From Maricaulis sp. (GTDB lineage Bacteria > Pseudomonadota > Alphaproteobacteria > Caulobacterales > Maricaulaceae): a stretch of 52,196 nt of DNA. The stretch spans positions 1 through 52,196 of the forward strand of contig NZ_JASBRQ010000054.1 in assembly GCF_030149425.1 (NCBI RefSeq), in the 5' to 3' direction. Each line of letters begins with the position of its first letter. The stretch's first letter is position 1. A program made the position numbers and the translations under genes. Shown piece by piece: positions 45,735 through 52,196 of the stretch. Below the pieces are notes generated by a model. The model was not told the origin of the DNA. It ran no database searches and saw only the letters and a program-made list of their open reading frames with translations.

Positions 45735-48614
45735 CTAGGCCTGCTCCAACCGGGACAGGGCCTCCGCCATCTTGGCTTTCTGGGCGGTGTAATCACCCAG
45801 TTTTTCGCGCTGTTCAGCGACCACGGCTTCCGGTGCATTGGCGACGAATTTCTCGTTGCCGAGCTTCTTCTCCAGGCGCGTGATCTCGCCATCGAGCTTT
45901 TTCAGCTCCTTGGCGATGCGCTCGCGTTCAGCACCGAAATCGATGACGCCCTCCAGCGGCAGGGCGAAGGTGGTCTCGCCGATCACCGTCTGGGCCGAGG
46001 CCGGCGGGACGCTGTCGCCGAGGGTGATCTCGGCCAGGCGCGCCATGCGCTGGATTAGCGGACGATTGCGTTCGATACAGCCGGCGATCTCGCCCGACGC
46101 CCCGACCGCGACGGCATTGAGCTGAGCACCGGCCGGCACATTCATCTCGGCGCGGACGCGGCGGATATCGGTGATGACGGAGATCAGCCAATCCATCTCG
46201 GACTGGGCAGCCGCATCATCAAGGCCTTCAAGGCGCGGCCAGTCGGCGACGATCAGATGCGTGTCACGCTGGCCGGTCTGCTCCCACAGCGCCTCGGTCA
46301 CGAACGGCATGAAGGGATGCAGGATTTTCAGCGCGATATCGAGCACATAGGCCGTGGTGGCCCGGCACTCGGCCTTGGCCGCTTCGTCATCGCCCTGCAG
46401 CAGCGGCTTGGCGAATTCCAGGTGCCAGTCGCAGAAGATGTTCCAGGTAAAGCGATAGGCCGCCGCAGCCGCTTCATTGAAGCGGTATTCGGCGAGGCCC
46501 TTTTCAACCGCCGCGACGGTGGCCTGGGCTTCAGACAGGATCCACTTATTGACCGTCTGGCTGACGGTCTTGGGATCAAAACCGGCGGGCACGGCGCACT
46601 CATTCATTTCGCAGAAACGCGCCGCGTTCCACAGCTTGGTGCCGAAATTCCGATAGCCCTCAACGCGTTGTTTGGACATGCGGATATCGCGGCCCTGGCC
46701 GGCCTGCGAGGCGAGCGAGAAACGCACCGCATCCGCACCGAACTCGTCGATGAGTTCCAGCGGATCGATGACATTGCCCTTCGACTTGGACATCTTCTGC
46801 CCCTTCTCGTCACGGACGAGGGCGTGGATATAGACGTCCTTGAAGGGAATTTGCGGCTTGCCGTTCTCATCCTTCATGAAGTGCAGGCCCTGCATCATCA
46901 TGCGGGCGACCCAGAAGAAGATGATGTCGAAGGCGGTGATCAGAACCGCGTTGGGATAAAAGCGCTCGAGCTCCTGTGTGTTCTCCGGCCAGCCCAGGGT
47001 CGAGAACGGCCACAGCGCGGACGAGAACCAGGTGTCTAGGACGTCGGGATCGCGCGTTAGCTTTTTACCACCGGCTTGGGCGATGGCGGCTTCCTCGGAC
47101 TCAGCGACATAAACGCCTCCATCCTCGTCATACCAGGCCGGGATCTGGTGGCCCCACCAGAGCTGGCGCGAGACGCACCAGGGCTGGATATTGCGCATCC
47201 ATTCGAAATAGGTCTTTTCCCAGTTCTTCGGATGGAAGGTGGTGCGCCCGTCTTCAACCGCCGCAATGGCTTCCTTGGCCAGTTCGCCGGCATTGGCAAA
47301 CCACTGGTCCGTCAGCATCGGCTCGATGACGACATGGGAGCGGTCACCGAAGGGCTGCTGGATTTTCTTGTTCTCGACATAGGGAACCGGCTGCGGCGCG
47401 TCCTCATCCACGTCCTTGGCCTCAGGCGTCACCATGACGGCGAGACCTTCAGCCGTGATATCGGCGATGATCTTCTCGCGCGCCTCGAAGCGGTCGAGAC
47501 CGCGATAATTTTCCGGCACCAGGTTGATAGCATCGACCTCGGCCTCGGACGGCAGGTCCGCGCCCTTGGCCAGCGCCATCGCCTGCTCGGCACACTGCGC
47601 ATAGGGCGCCCCGTCGGCGCGCATGGCGGCCCGGGTGTCCATCAGGCGGTAGAGCGGGATATTGTTGCGCTTGGCGACTTCGTAATCATTGAAGTCATGC
47701 GCCCCGGTAATCTTCACCGCACCGGAACCGAATTCCGGGTCCGGGTATTCATCGGTGATGATCGGGATCAGGCGGCGATGCTCTTTCGGGCCGACCGGGA
47801 TTTCGCACAACTCGCCAACGATCGGCGCATAGCGCTCATCATCGGGGTGCACGGCCACGGCGCCATCGCCGAGCATGGTTTCCGGGCGTGTGGTGGCGAT
47901 GGAGATGTAGTCGCGCTCTTCCTCCAGCACGACATTCCCGTCCGCATCCTTCTCGACATAGGTATAAGTCTTGCCGCCGGCGAGCGGGTATTTGAAGTGC
48001 CACATATGGCCGTCGACTTCGATGTTCTCGACCTCGAGGTCGGAAATCGCCGTCTCGAACTTGGGATCCCAGTTCACCAGCCGCTTACCGCGATACATCA
48101 GGCCCTGATTGTAGAGCTCGACGAAGACCTTCATCACGGCGGCCTGCATCTGATCGTTCTCAGCGTCTTTCTCACCCATGGTGAAACGCTCACGCGACCA
48201 GTCACAGGAGGCGCCGAGACGGCGCAGCTGGGTCATGATCTGACCGCCGCTTTCCGCTTTCCAGTCCCAAACACGCTCGAGGAATTTCTCCCGGCCCATA
48301 TCCCGGCGGGACGGCTCCTGCCGCTCGGCCAGCTGCCGCTCGACAACCATCTGCGTGGCAATGCCCGCATGGTCGGTCCCGGGCTGCCAGAGCACGCTGT
48401 CACCGAGCATGCGCTTATAGCGGATGAGGACATCCTGCAGCGTATTGTTGAGCGCGTGGCCGATATGCAGGCGGCCCGTCACATTGGGCGGCGGAATGAC
48501 GATGCAGAACGGATCGGCGTTCGGGTCATCCTTCGGCTTGAAGGCCCCGGATTCTTCCCAGTCCGCATAGATACGGGCTTCGGCTTCGGCAGGATTGAAG
48601 GTCTTGTCCATCAT
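45735..48614 (-). CDS. valS: Valyl-tRNA synthetase
   Basis: A 959-residue class I synthetase. The HIGH signature is at 50-53 in PPPNVTGRLHIGHAL, the KMSKS motif is at about 606 (KGQKMSKSKGN), an editing domain lies between (about 195-360), and the C-terminal coiled-coil tRNA-binding arm (ERIAKELKKLDGEITRLEKK) ends the protein. The start is placed at the ATG pair 48614/48611 (MMDKTFNPAE), matching the family N-terminus; a GTG start at 48638 would add 8 residues. No good ribosome site is seen before 48614. It is downstream of popZ. Confidence 0.97.
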   Translation of the reverse strand: MMDKTFNPAEAEARIYADWEESGAFKPKDDPNADPFCIVIPPPNVTGRLHIGHALNNTLQDVLIRYKRMLGDSVLWQPGTDHAGIATQMVVERQLAERQEPSRRDMGREKFLERVWDWKAESGGQIMTQLRRLGASCDWSRERFTMGEKDAENDQMQAAVMKVFVELYNQGLMYRGKRLVNWDPKFETAISDLEVENIEVDGHMWHFKYPLAGGKTYTYVEKDADGNVVLEEERDYISIATTRPETMLGDGAVAVHPDDERYAPIVGELCEIPVGPKEHRRLIPIITDEYPDPEFGSGAVKITGAHDFNDYEVAKRNNIPLYRLMDTRAAMRADGAPYAQCAEQAMALAKGADLPSEAEVDAINLVPENYRGLDRFEAREKIIADITAEGLAVMVTPEAKDVDEDAPQPVPYVENKKIQQPFGDRSHVVIEPMLTDQWFANAGELAKEAIAAVEDGRTTFHPKNWEKTYFEWMRNIQPWCVSRQLWWGHQIPAWYDEDGGVYVAESEEAAIAQAGGKKLTRDPDVLDTWFSSALWPFSTLGWPENTQELERFYPNAVLITAFDIIFFWVARMMMQGLHFMKDENGKPQIPFKDVYIHALVRDEKGQKMSKSKGNVIDPLELIDEFGADAVRFSLASQAGQGRDIRMSKQRVEGYRNFGTKLWNAARFCEMNECAVPAGFDPKTVSQTVNKWILSEAQATVAAVEKGLAEYRFNEAAAAAYRFTWNIFCDWHLEFAKPLLQGDDEAAKAECRATTAYVLDIALKILHPFMPFVTEALWEQTGQRDTHLIVADWPRLEGLDDAAAQSEMDWLISVITDIRRVRAEMNVPAGAQLNAVAVGASGEIAGCIERNRPLIQRMARLAEITLGDSVPPASAQTVIGETTFALPLEGVIDFGAERERIAKELKKLDGEITRLEKKLGNEKFVANAPEAVVAEQREKLGDYTAQKAKMAEALSRLEQA

Positions 48615-48687
48615 GATACGCGCATAAGTAAAGGGCACCGACTGTCTCGTCGATGCCCTTAAATGATTTGAGTCTTCAACGAAAGGA

Positions 48688-49275
48688 TTAGCGGCGGCGA
48701 CGCGCTACGCGATCGATCTCGGCCTGTACCTTTTCATCAACAATGCCCGGCAGGTTGGCATCGAGCCATTCCTTCAGCATCGGACGCAGCATGGCGCGCA
48801 CAACACCCTCGAGCGTGCGGCCTTCCTCTTCGGAAATCCGGATCGAATCCGCCAGGGTGTGGAAGGAGCCCATCGCTGCCGTGGCAGCAGTGTCGGACAT
48901 GATGCCGTCAGCCGCTTCGGTCTCGACGGCGTCGAAATCGACCATTGGCTCGGCTTCGGCAACCGCCTCTTCCTCTTCGCGGTCGACAATCATCAGATCA
49001 TCATCAACGGCGAGCGGATCGGTGCCGGTATCGGGCTCATCAACCAGGTCAGTCAGCTCGAGGACATCATCACCGGCCGGCTCTTCTTCAGCCACCGGAG
49101 CCTCGTCAAACATCGAATCAATGTCGTCCTGGCTGTTGGTTTCTTCTTCGGCCGGAGCCTCAGCAGCAGCTTCCGCTTCCTCCGCAGGGGCTTCGTCCTC
49201 GTCCTCATTGATGATCCGGCGGATCGAGGACAGGATTTCTTCCATTGACGGTTCGTTTTCGGCGGCTTCAGCCAT
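48688..49275 (-). CDS. popZ: Polar organizing protein PopZ (DUF2497)
   Basis: A 195-residue PopZ, the self-assembling pole protein that anchors chromosome origins and recruits cell-cycle regulators in Caulobacter-like bacteria. The N-terminal interaction helix PSMEEILSSIRRIINEDE (about 9-26) and the C-terminal oligomerisation region EGVVRAMLRPMLKEWLDANL followed by PGIVDEKVQAEI (about 153-187) are conserved. Between them lies a Glu/Asp/Ala-rich, low-Pro disordered linker; in C. crescentus this linker is Pro-rich, so its composition differs. It precedes valS, as in Caulobacter. Confidence 0.92.
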   Translation of the reverse strand: MAEAAENEPSMEEILSSIRRIINEDEDEAPAEEAEAAAEAPAEEETNSQDDIDSMFDEAPVAEEEPAGDDVLELTDLVDEPDTGTDPLAVDDDLMIVDREEEEAVAEAEPMVDFDAVETEAADGIMSDTAATAAMGSFHTLADSIRISEEEGRTLEGVVRAMLRPMLKEWLDANLPGIVDEKVQAEIDRVARRRR

Positions 49276-49366
49276 AACAGCAGATCCTTTGGCGGTTTTT
49301 TTCTCGCTACACGCGAATAAACCGGGGTGAACCGGGCATGTCCACCCCTCTGATTCGCCAATAAGG

Positions 49367-50761
49367 TTAATTCCAGGGCGTTAAGTCAAAGTTATTGAAG
49401 AGCCCTGCGGAGTTATCCCCAGCTGCAGGATCATAGGTCTCGACATTGAGATTCAGCAGATCGGCGGACAACAGCCCCATGGCCTGAAGCAGACGGAAGC
49501 CGGCGACATAGCTGTCACGCTCGGCGGTCACCAGGGTCAGGCGCGCATCGAGCAATTCCTGTTCTGCATTAAGCACATCCAGCGTCGTGCGCAGGCCGAC
49601 AAAGGCCTCCTGCTGCACACCGTCGAGGGCGATTTCATTGGCGCGCACAGCCTGCGAGGAGGATTCGATCACGGCCAGGGAGGCGACATATCCACTCCAG
49701 GCATTGGTGACGCCCTCGGTGACCTGGCGGCGGGCTTCATTGACCTGGAAGCGGGCCTGATCTTCCTGGGCGACGGCAGCGCGGACGCGCGAGCGATTCA
49801 GCCCACCGGTGAAAATCGGCATGGAAACCCGCGCCGTCACCGAGGTCGAATCACGGCTGTCACCGGAAAACTGCGAATCACGGGCGGCCGAGGCGGTCGC
49901 GGACAGCGACACTTCGGGCAGCATGGCGCCGCGTGCGACCTGGATGCCGTAGCGGGCCGCTTCCTCACCATATTGCGCAGCGAGAAGCTGCGGGCTGTTG
50001 GCATAGGCAAGCTCGGCTGCCGAAGCGAGGCTCTGCGGCAGGTCGGGCAGCGCCGGCGGCTGTTGCAGCGTGGCGGCCGGCTGGCCGGTGACGCGCTCAT
50101 AGGCCGCGCGGCTGGCCGCGAGCTGGGACTGGGCGGCAGACAGCTGCGCCTGGGCGCCGGACAGGCGGGCTTCGGCCTGGGCCACATCGGTGCGGGTAAT
50201 CTCGCCAACCTCGAACCGGTCGCGGGCGGCCTGCAGCTGCTGGTTCAGGACCTCGACATTATTGCGGCGGATGGAAACCACCTCGCTGTCGCGGCGCACA
50301 TCCATGAAAGCGGTGACGGCATCGACAAGAACGCCCTGCTCGACAATGCGCAGCGTTTCACGCCCGGCCATGACCTGGGCCGTGGCCTGGTCAATCGCGC
50401 CGGAGGTGCGACCGCCGCGGAACAGGGCCTGGCTGGCCGAGATCGAATAGTTTTTCGGGGTCGAGTCGGTTTCGCTATTGGAGGCGACCGGCTGACCATT
50501 GATCACAAAGGTGCTCTCGCTCTCGGTGCTATTCCGCGAGATCGAGGCATCGGCCGAGACTGAGGGCAGGCGCGCCGAGCGGGCCTGGACACGTCCTTCG
50601 TCGGTAACGCGCAAACGGGCACGTTCAGCCTGCAGGGTCGGATTGGAATTATAGGCCTGGGCCAGCGCCTCGCTGAGCGTTTGCGCTTCAACCTCCACGC
50701 TCACTGCGAACAGCGAGACACCCCCGGCCAGGGCGATCGCCCATTTCGACATACGCAGCAT
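49367..50761 (-). CDS. tolC: TolC-family outer membrane channel protein
   Basis: A 464-residue outer membrane efflux/secretion channel. I choose ATG 50761 (MLRMSKWAIALAGG) because a GAGGA ribosome site lies 6 nt upstream; two further upstream ATG/GTG starts place that site at zero or negative spacing. A signal peptide ends near VEVEAQ. The mature part begins with TLSEALAQAYNSNPTLQAER and has the duplicated helical/strand pattern of the OEP family (GEITRTDVAQAEARLSGAQA and LRTTLDVLNAEQELLDARL). It may serve type I secretion or drug efflux; no inner membrane partner is in the window. A palindromic operator overlaps its promoter. Confidence 0.95.
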   Translation of the reverse strand: MLRMSKWAIALAGGVSLFAVSVEVEAQTLSEALAQAYNSNPTLQAERARLRVTDEGRVQARSARLPSVSADASISRNSTESESTFVINGQPVASNSETDSTPKNYSISASQALFRGGRTSGAIDQATAQVMAGRETLRIVEQGVLVDAVTAFMDVRRDSEVVSIRRNNVEVLNQQLQAARDRFEVGEITRTDVAQAEARLSGAQAQLSAAQSQLAASRAAYERVTGQPAATLQQPPALPDLPQSLASAAELAYANSPQLLAAQYGEEAARYGIQVARGAMLPEVSLSATASAARDSQFSGDSRDSTSVTARVSMPIFTGGLNRSRVRAAVAQEDQARFQVNEARRQVTEGVTNAWSGYVASLAVIESSSQAVRANEIALDGVQQEAFVGLRTTLDVLNAEQELLDARLTLVTAERDSYVAGFRLLQAMGLLSADLLNLNVETYDPAAGDNSAGLFNNFDLTPWN

Positions 50762-50858
50762 GATCATTCCTCGCACTGAGTGGAGCGCTGGGCCCCTGTC
50801 CACAATTTACTCTCTAGCACAAATACCGCCGCACCCCATCCAAAAGCCGGCTGGCGTG

Positions 50859-50898
50859 GATATAGGCATGGCGACATTAAAAGTGAACACTGTTCACT
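50859..50898 (-). promoter_or_regulatory. tolC promoter with palindromic operator over the -35 element
   Basis: On the minus strand, -35 TTCACT (complement of 50882-50887), a 17-bp spacer and -10 TATATC (complement of 50859-50864) form a good sigma-70-type promoter. The 17-bp sequence 50882-50898, AGTGAACA-C-TGTTCACT, is a perfect 8-bp palindrome around one base and covers the -35. Its size and symmetry suit a TetR/AcrR-type repressor. No such regulator is in the window. Confidence 0.65.
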
Positions 50899-50977
50899 CT
50901 GATTTTTTCGTAATGAGCCTTACGTGGCCATGAAACGGTTTTCCATAGGCAAAACCGTCGCAGCCCATTGCGGCAGA

Positions 50978-51631
50978 TTACAGCGAGAAGCTTTGTTCGC
51001 GCTGGAAGCCTGGCAAGGGCGAGACGGCGGCATCGAACACCACGCGTTCACCGATTCCCGCGGCAGAACGGGAAAAAATCGTCGCTTTACCGACCGGACC
51101 GTCGCGTACAACAACGGCCAGACGCCCCCCTTCCGCCAGCTGATCGAGCCAGGATTGCGGGACTTCCTCGACCGCGCCATTGACGAAAATGACGTTGTAC
51201 GGGCCCTGGTCGGGCATACCGTTTTTCGGGTCTGCGTCGATCACAACCGCGTTATCGGCATCGCACTCTGCCAGAATGCCGCTGGCGCGGGACAGCCCGT
51301 CCTCATCATTCTCGACGCCGACCACGGTTTCCGCCATGCGGGCCAGGATCGCCGTGGAGTAACCGCGGCCACACGCGATATCGAGCACCAGCTCATCGCT
51401 CTGCACGTCAGCCGCATGGATCAGCTTGGCCAGATCGCGCGGACGCATCATGCGGCGCTGCTCCCCGGTAGAGACCTCGGCATCGGCATAGGCCGAGGCA
51501 TGCTTGGAGCGCGGCGTGAAAAGCTCACGCGGCACGGTCTCGAAAGCCGCGAGCAAACGTCGGTCCGTTACGTCGGACGGACGGATCTGGCTATCAACCA
51601 TGGCTTGGCGGGCTTCTGCGAAATCGCTCAC
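50978..51631 (-). CDS. PIMT-like protein methyltransferase next to tolC
   Basis: From GTG 51631 (AAGGAG ribosome site 7 nt upstream) the product is 217 residues. It resembles protein-L-isoaspartate methyltransferase: MVDSQIRPSDVTDRRLLAAF (about 11-30) and VPRELFTP (about 34-41). SAM motif I, however, is VLDIACGRGYSTA instead of VLEIGTGSGYQAA, and the usual active-site region TISQP is replaced by QRRMMRPRDLAKL, so the substrate may differ from that of the true pcm at 28077-28718. Homologues lie upstream of tolC in related bacteria. A 216-bp non-coding gap separates it from tolC. Confidence 0.85.
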   Translation of the reverse strand: MSDFAEARQAMVDSQIRPSDVTDRRLLAAFETVPRELFTPRSKHASAYADAEVSTGEQRRMMRPRDLAKLIHAADVQSDELVLDIACGRGYSTAILARMAETVVGVENDEDGLSRASGILAECDADNAVVIDADPKNGMPDQGPYNVIFVNGAVEEVPQSWLDQLAEGGRLAVVVRDGPVGKATIFSRSAAGIGERVVFDAAVSPLPGFQREQSFSL

Positions 51632-51768
51632 GGGAATCTCCTTGCCGGACGGCGGGATGAATGTGCAGCCATATATCCTGCGCCGCCGCGATGCGGCAAG
51701 CACCTCACTGCGCCCGCGACACATCGTCTGCAAATATCAAAAACTGCAGGTCGATCTGTCCGCCCCGA

Positions 51769-51797
51769 TTGCCCATCGCCCGGCCGGTGGCTATAGA
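51769..51797 (+). promoter_or_regulatory. Candidate promoter of tRNA-Cys
   Basis: TTGCCC at 51769-51774, 17-bp spacer, TATAGA at 51792-51797; the tRNA begins 19 bp after the -10. Confidence 0.5.
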
Positions 51798-51815
51798 ACC
51801 GGTCTTGCATTTTTC

Positions 51816-51889
51816 GGCACCGTGGCGGAGTGGCTACGCAGCGGATTGCAAATCCGTGTACCCCGGTTCGATTCCGGGCGGTGCCTCCA
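51816..51889 (+). tRNA. tRNA-Cys (anticodon GCA), CCA encoded
   Basis: The acceptor stem GGCACCG (51816-51822) pairs with CGGTGCC (51879-51885), followed by discriminator T and an encoded CCA (51887-51889). The anticodon arm GCGGA/TCCGT has loop TTGCAAA with anticodon GCA at 51848-51850. The T arm CCCCGG-TTCGATT-CCGGG is complete. The U73 discriminator and GCA anticodon are identity elements for cysteine. Confidence 0.95.
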
Positions 51890-51895
51890 GCCTTC

Positions 51896-51980
51896 GCTCG
51901 CTGCGCGAGCTTCGGCTAGGCAAGCCTCCCACATTTGATGCGAGCGAAGGCTGTCGCGCCGAAGCCCCGGCGTAGGCGGA
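51896..51980. repeat. 85-bp structured repeat, copy 1
   Basis: First of three near-identical 85-bp units directly after tRNA-Cys. Each starts with a GCTCGC-TGC-GCGAGC hairpin and contains the long-range complement GCTTCGGC (51909-51916)/GCCGAAGC (51958-51965). In this copy only, the bases from 51890 add a 12-bp pairing GCCTTCGCTCGC (51890-51901) with 51940-51951. No coding potential. Confidence 0.9.
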
Positions 51981-51996
51981 CCTTATCATTTTTGGC

Positions 51997-52081
51997 GCTC
52001 GCTGCGCGAGCTTCGGCTAGGCAAGCCTCCCACATTTAATGCGAGCGAAGGCTGTCACGCCGAAGCCTTGGCGTAGGCGGG
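51997..52081. repeat. 85-bp structured repeat, copy 2
   Basis: Begins 101 bp after copy 1, with a 16-bp A/T-rich spacer ending TTTTTGGC between them. It differs from copy 1 at a few positions (for example ATTTAATG for ATTTGATG and GTCACGCC for GTCGCGCC). Confidence 0.9.
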
Positions 52082-52098
52082 CATTGCTTTTTTTTGGC

Positions 52099-52183
52099 GC
52101 TCGCTGCGCGAGCTTCGGCTAGGCAAGCCTCCCACATTTGATGCGAGCGAAGGCTGTCGCGCCGAAGCCTTGGCGTAGGCGGA
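52099..52183. repeat. 85-bp structured repeat, copy 3
   Basis: Begins 102 bp after copy 2; the 17-bp spacer contains eight Ts and also ends TTGGC. The series may go on beyond the window end. Confidence 0.9.
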
Positions 52184-52196
52184 CTATCTGCGCCGG

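Noticed and set aside
47076..48662. 528-codon plus-strand open frame
   Set aside because: It lies antisense to valS, has no domain signature, and is explained by GC-rich codon use of valS.
49367..49384. TTAA...TTAA pair at the tolC 3' end
   Set aside because: The spacing is 10, not 7, and it includes the tolC stop codon.
51504..51975. Open frames running through the tRNA and repeats
   Set aside because: They read across tRNA-Cys and the repeat units and have no ribosome site or family features.
51896..52183. CRISPR-like array after tRNA-Cys
   Set aside because: Units are 85 bp with 16-17-bp similar T-rich spacers; CRISPR repeats are shorter and spacers longer and unique. No cas genes are present.

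Overview
The window is a GC-rich (about 62 percent by eye) chromosomal segment from a dimorphic-type alphaproteobacterium, most likely of the Caulobacterales/Maricaulales/Hyphomonadaceae lineage (Maricaulis-like). The evidence is a popZ gene next to valS, an alphaproteobacterial SOS box (GTTC-N7-GTTC) before uvrA, an exact CtrA consensus (TTAA-N7-TTAAC), and the order scpA-scpB-tatABC with surE-pcm-nlpD-yajC-secD-secF. It reads as core chromosome. No phage, insertion sequence, CRISPR array or rRNA is seen; there is one tRNA.

Layout. 1-6016: the 5' part of a secreted S9 peptidase, then a tightly packed minus-strand operon of a sulfotransferase, a fused glycosyltransferase-like/sulfotransferase protein and an ABC exporter. 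6226-9167: uvrA behind a LexA box. 9186-16013: an unusual minus-strand block of five diverged paralogous multipass membrane proteins with an ExoD-family protein and a CPBP intramembrane protease embedded among them. 16095-22444: a TPR/TonB-C protein, trmFO, an SDR, a squalene/phytoene-synthase-like protein, Fe-SOD and a serine hydrolase lipoprotein. 22507-29525: a PuuD-like membrane protein, secF-secD-yajC, an NlpD-like LysM/LytM lipoprotein, an inserted methyltransferase, pcm and surE. 29681-34719: tatC-tatB-tatA, scpB-scpA, nagZ and a SPOR protein, i.e. export, chromosome segregation, wall recycling and division. 34809-39217: dgt, an ErpA-type Fe-S carrier, DUF1428, a nitroreductase, an M1-like peptidase and a small membrane protein. 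39324-42628: an exonuclease III family gene, then two copies of a two-gene module (small secreted protein plus DUF2145 protein), the first behind a CtrA-like site. 42633-45731: divergent selD/mnmH (tRNA selenouridine) around a perfect inverted repeat, and a DUF3137 protein. 45735-51631: valS, popZ, a tolC-type outer membrane channel with an operator-like palindrome over its promoter, and a PIMT-like methyltransferase. 51769-52196: a tRNA-Cys gene followed by three copies of an 85-bp structured repeat that may continue past the window.

The best candidates for undescribed biology are the five-paralog membrane block, the duplicated small-protein/DUF2145 modules with their CtrA site, the sulfotransferase/exporter operon, the selD-mnmH inverted repeat, and the tRNA-linked repeat array. 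All functional statements are read from sequence and family knowledge; no search or folding program was run.
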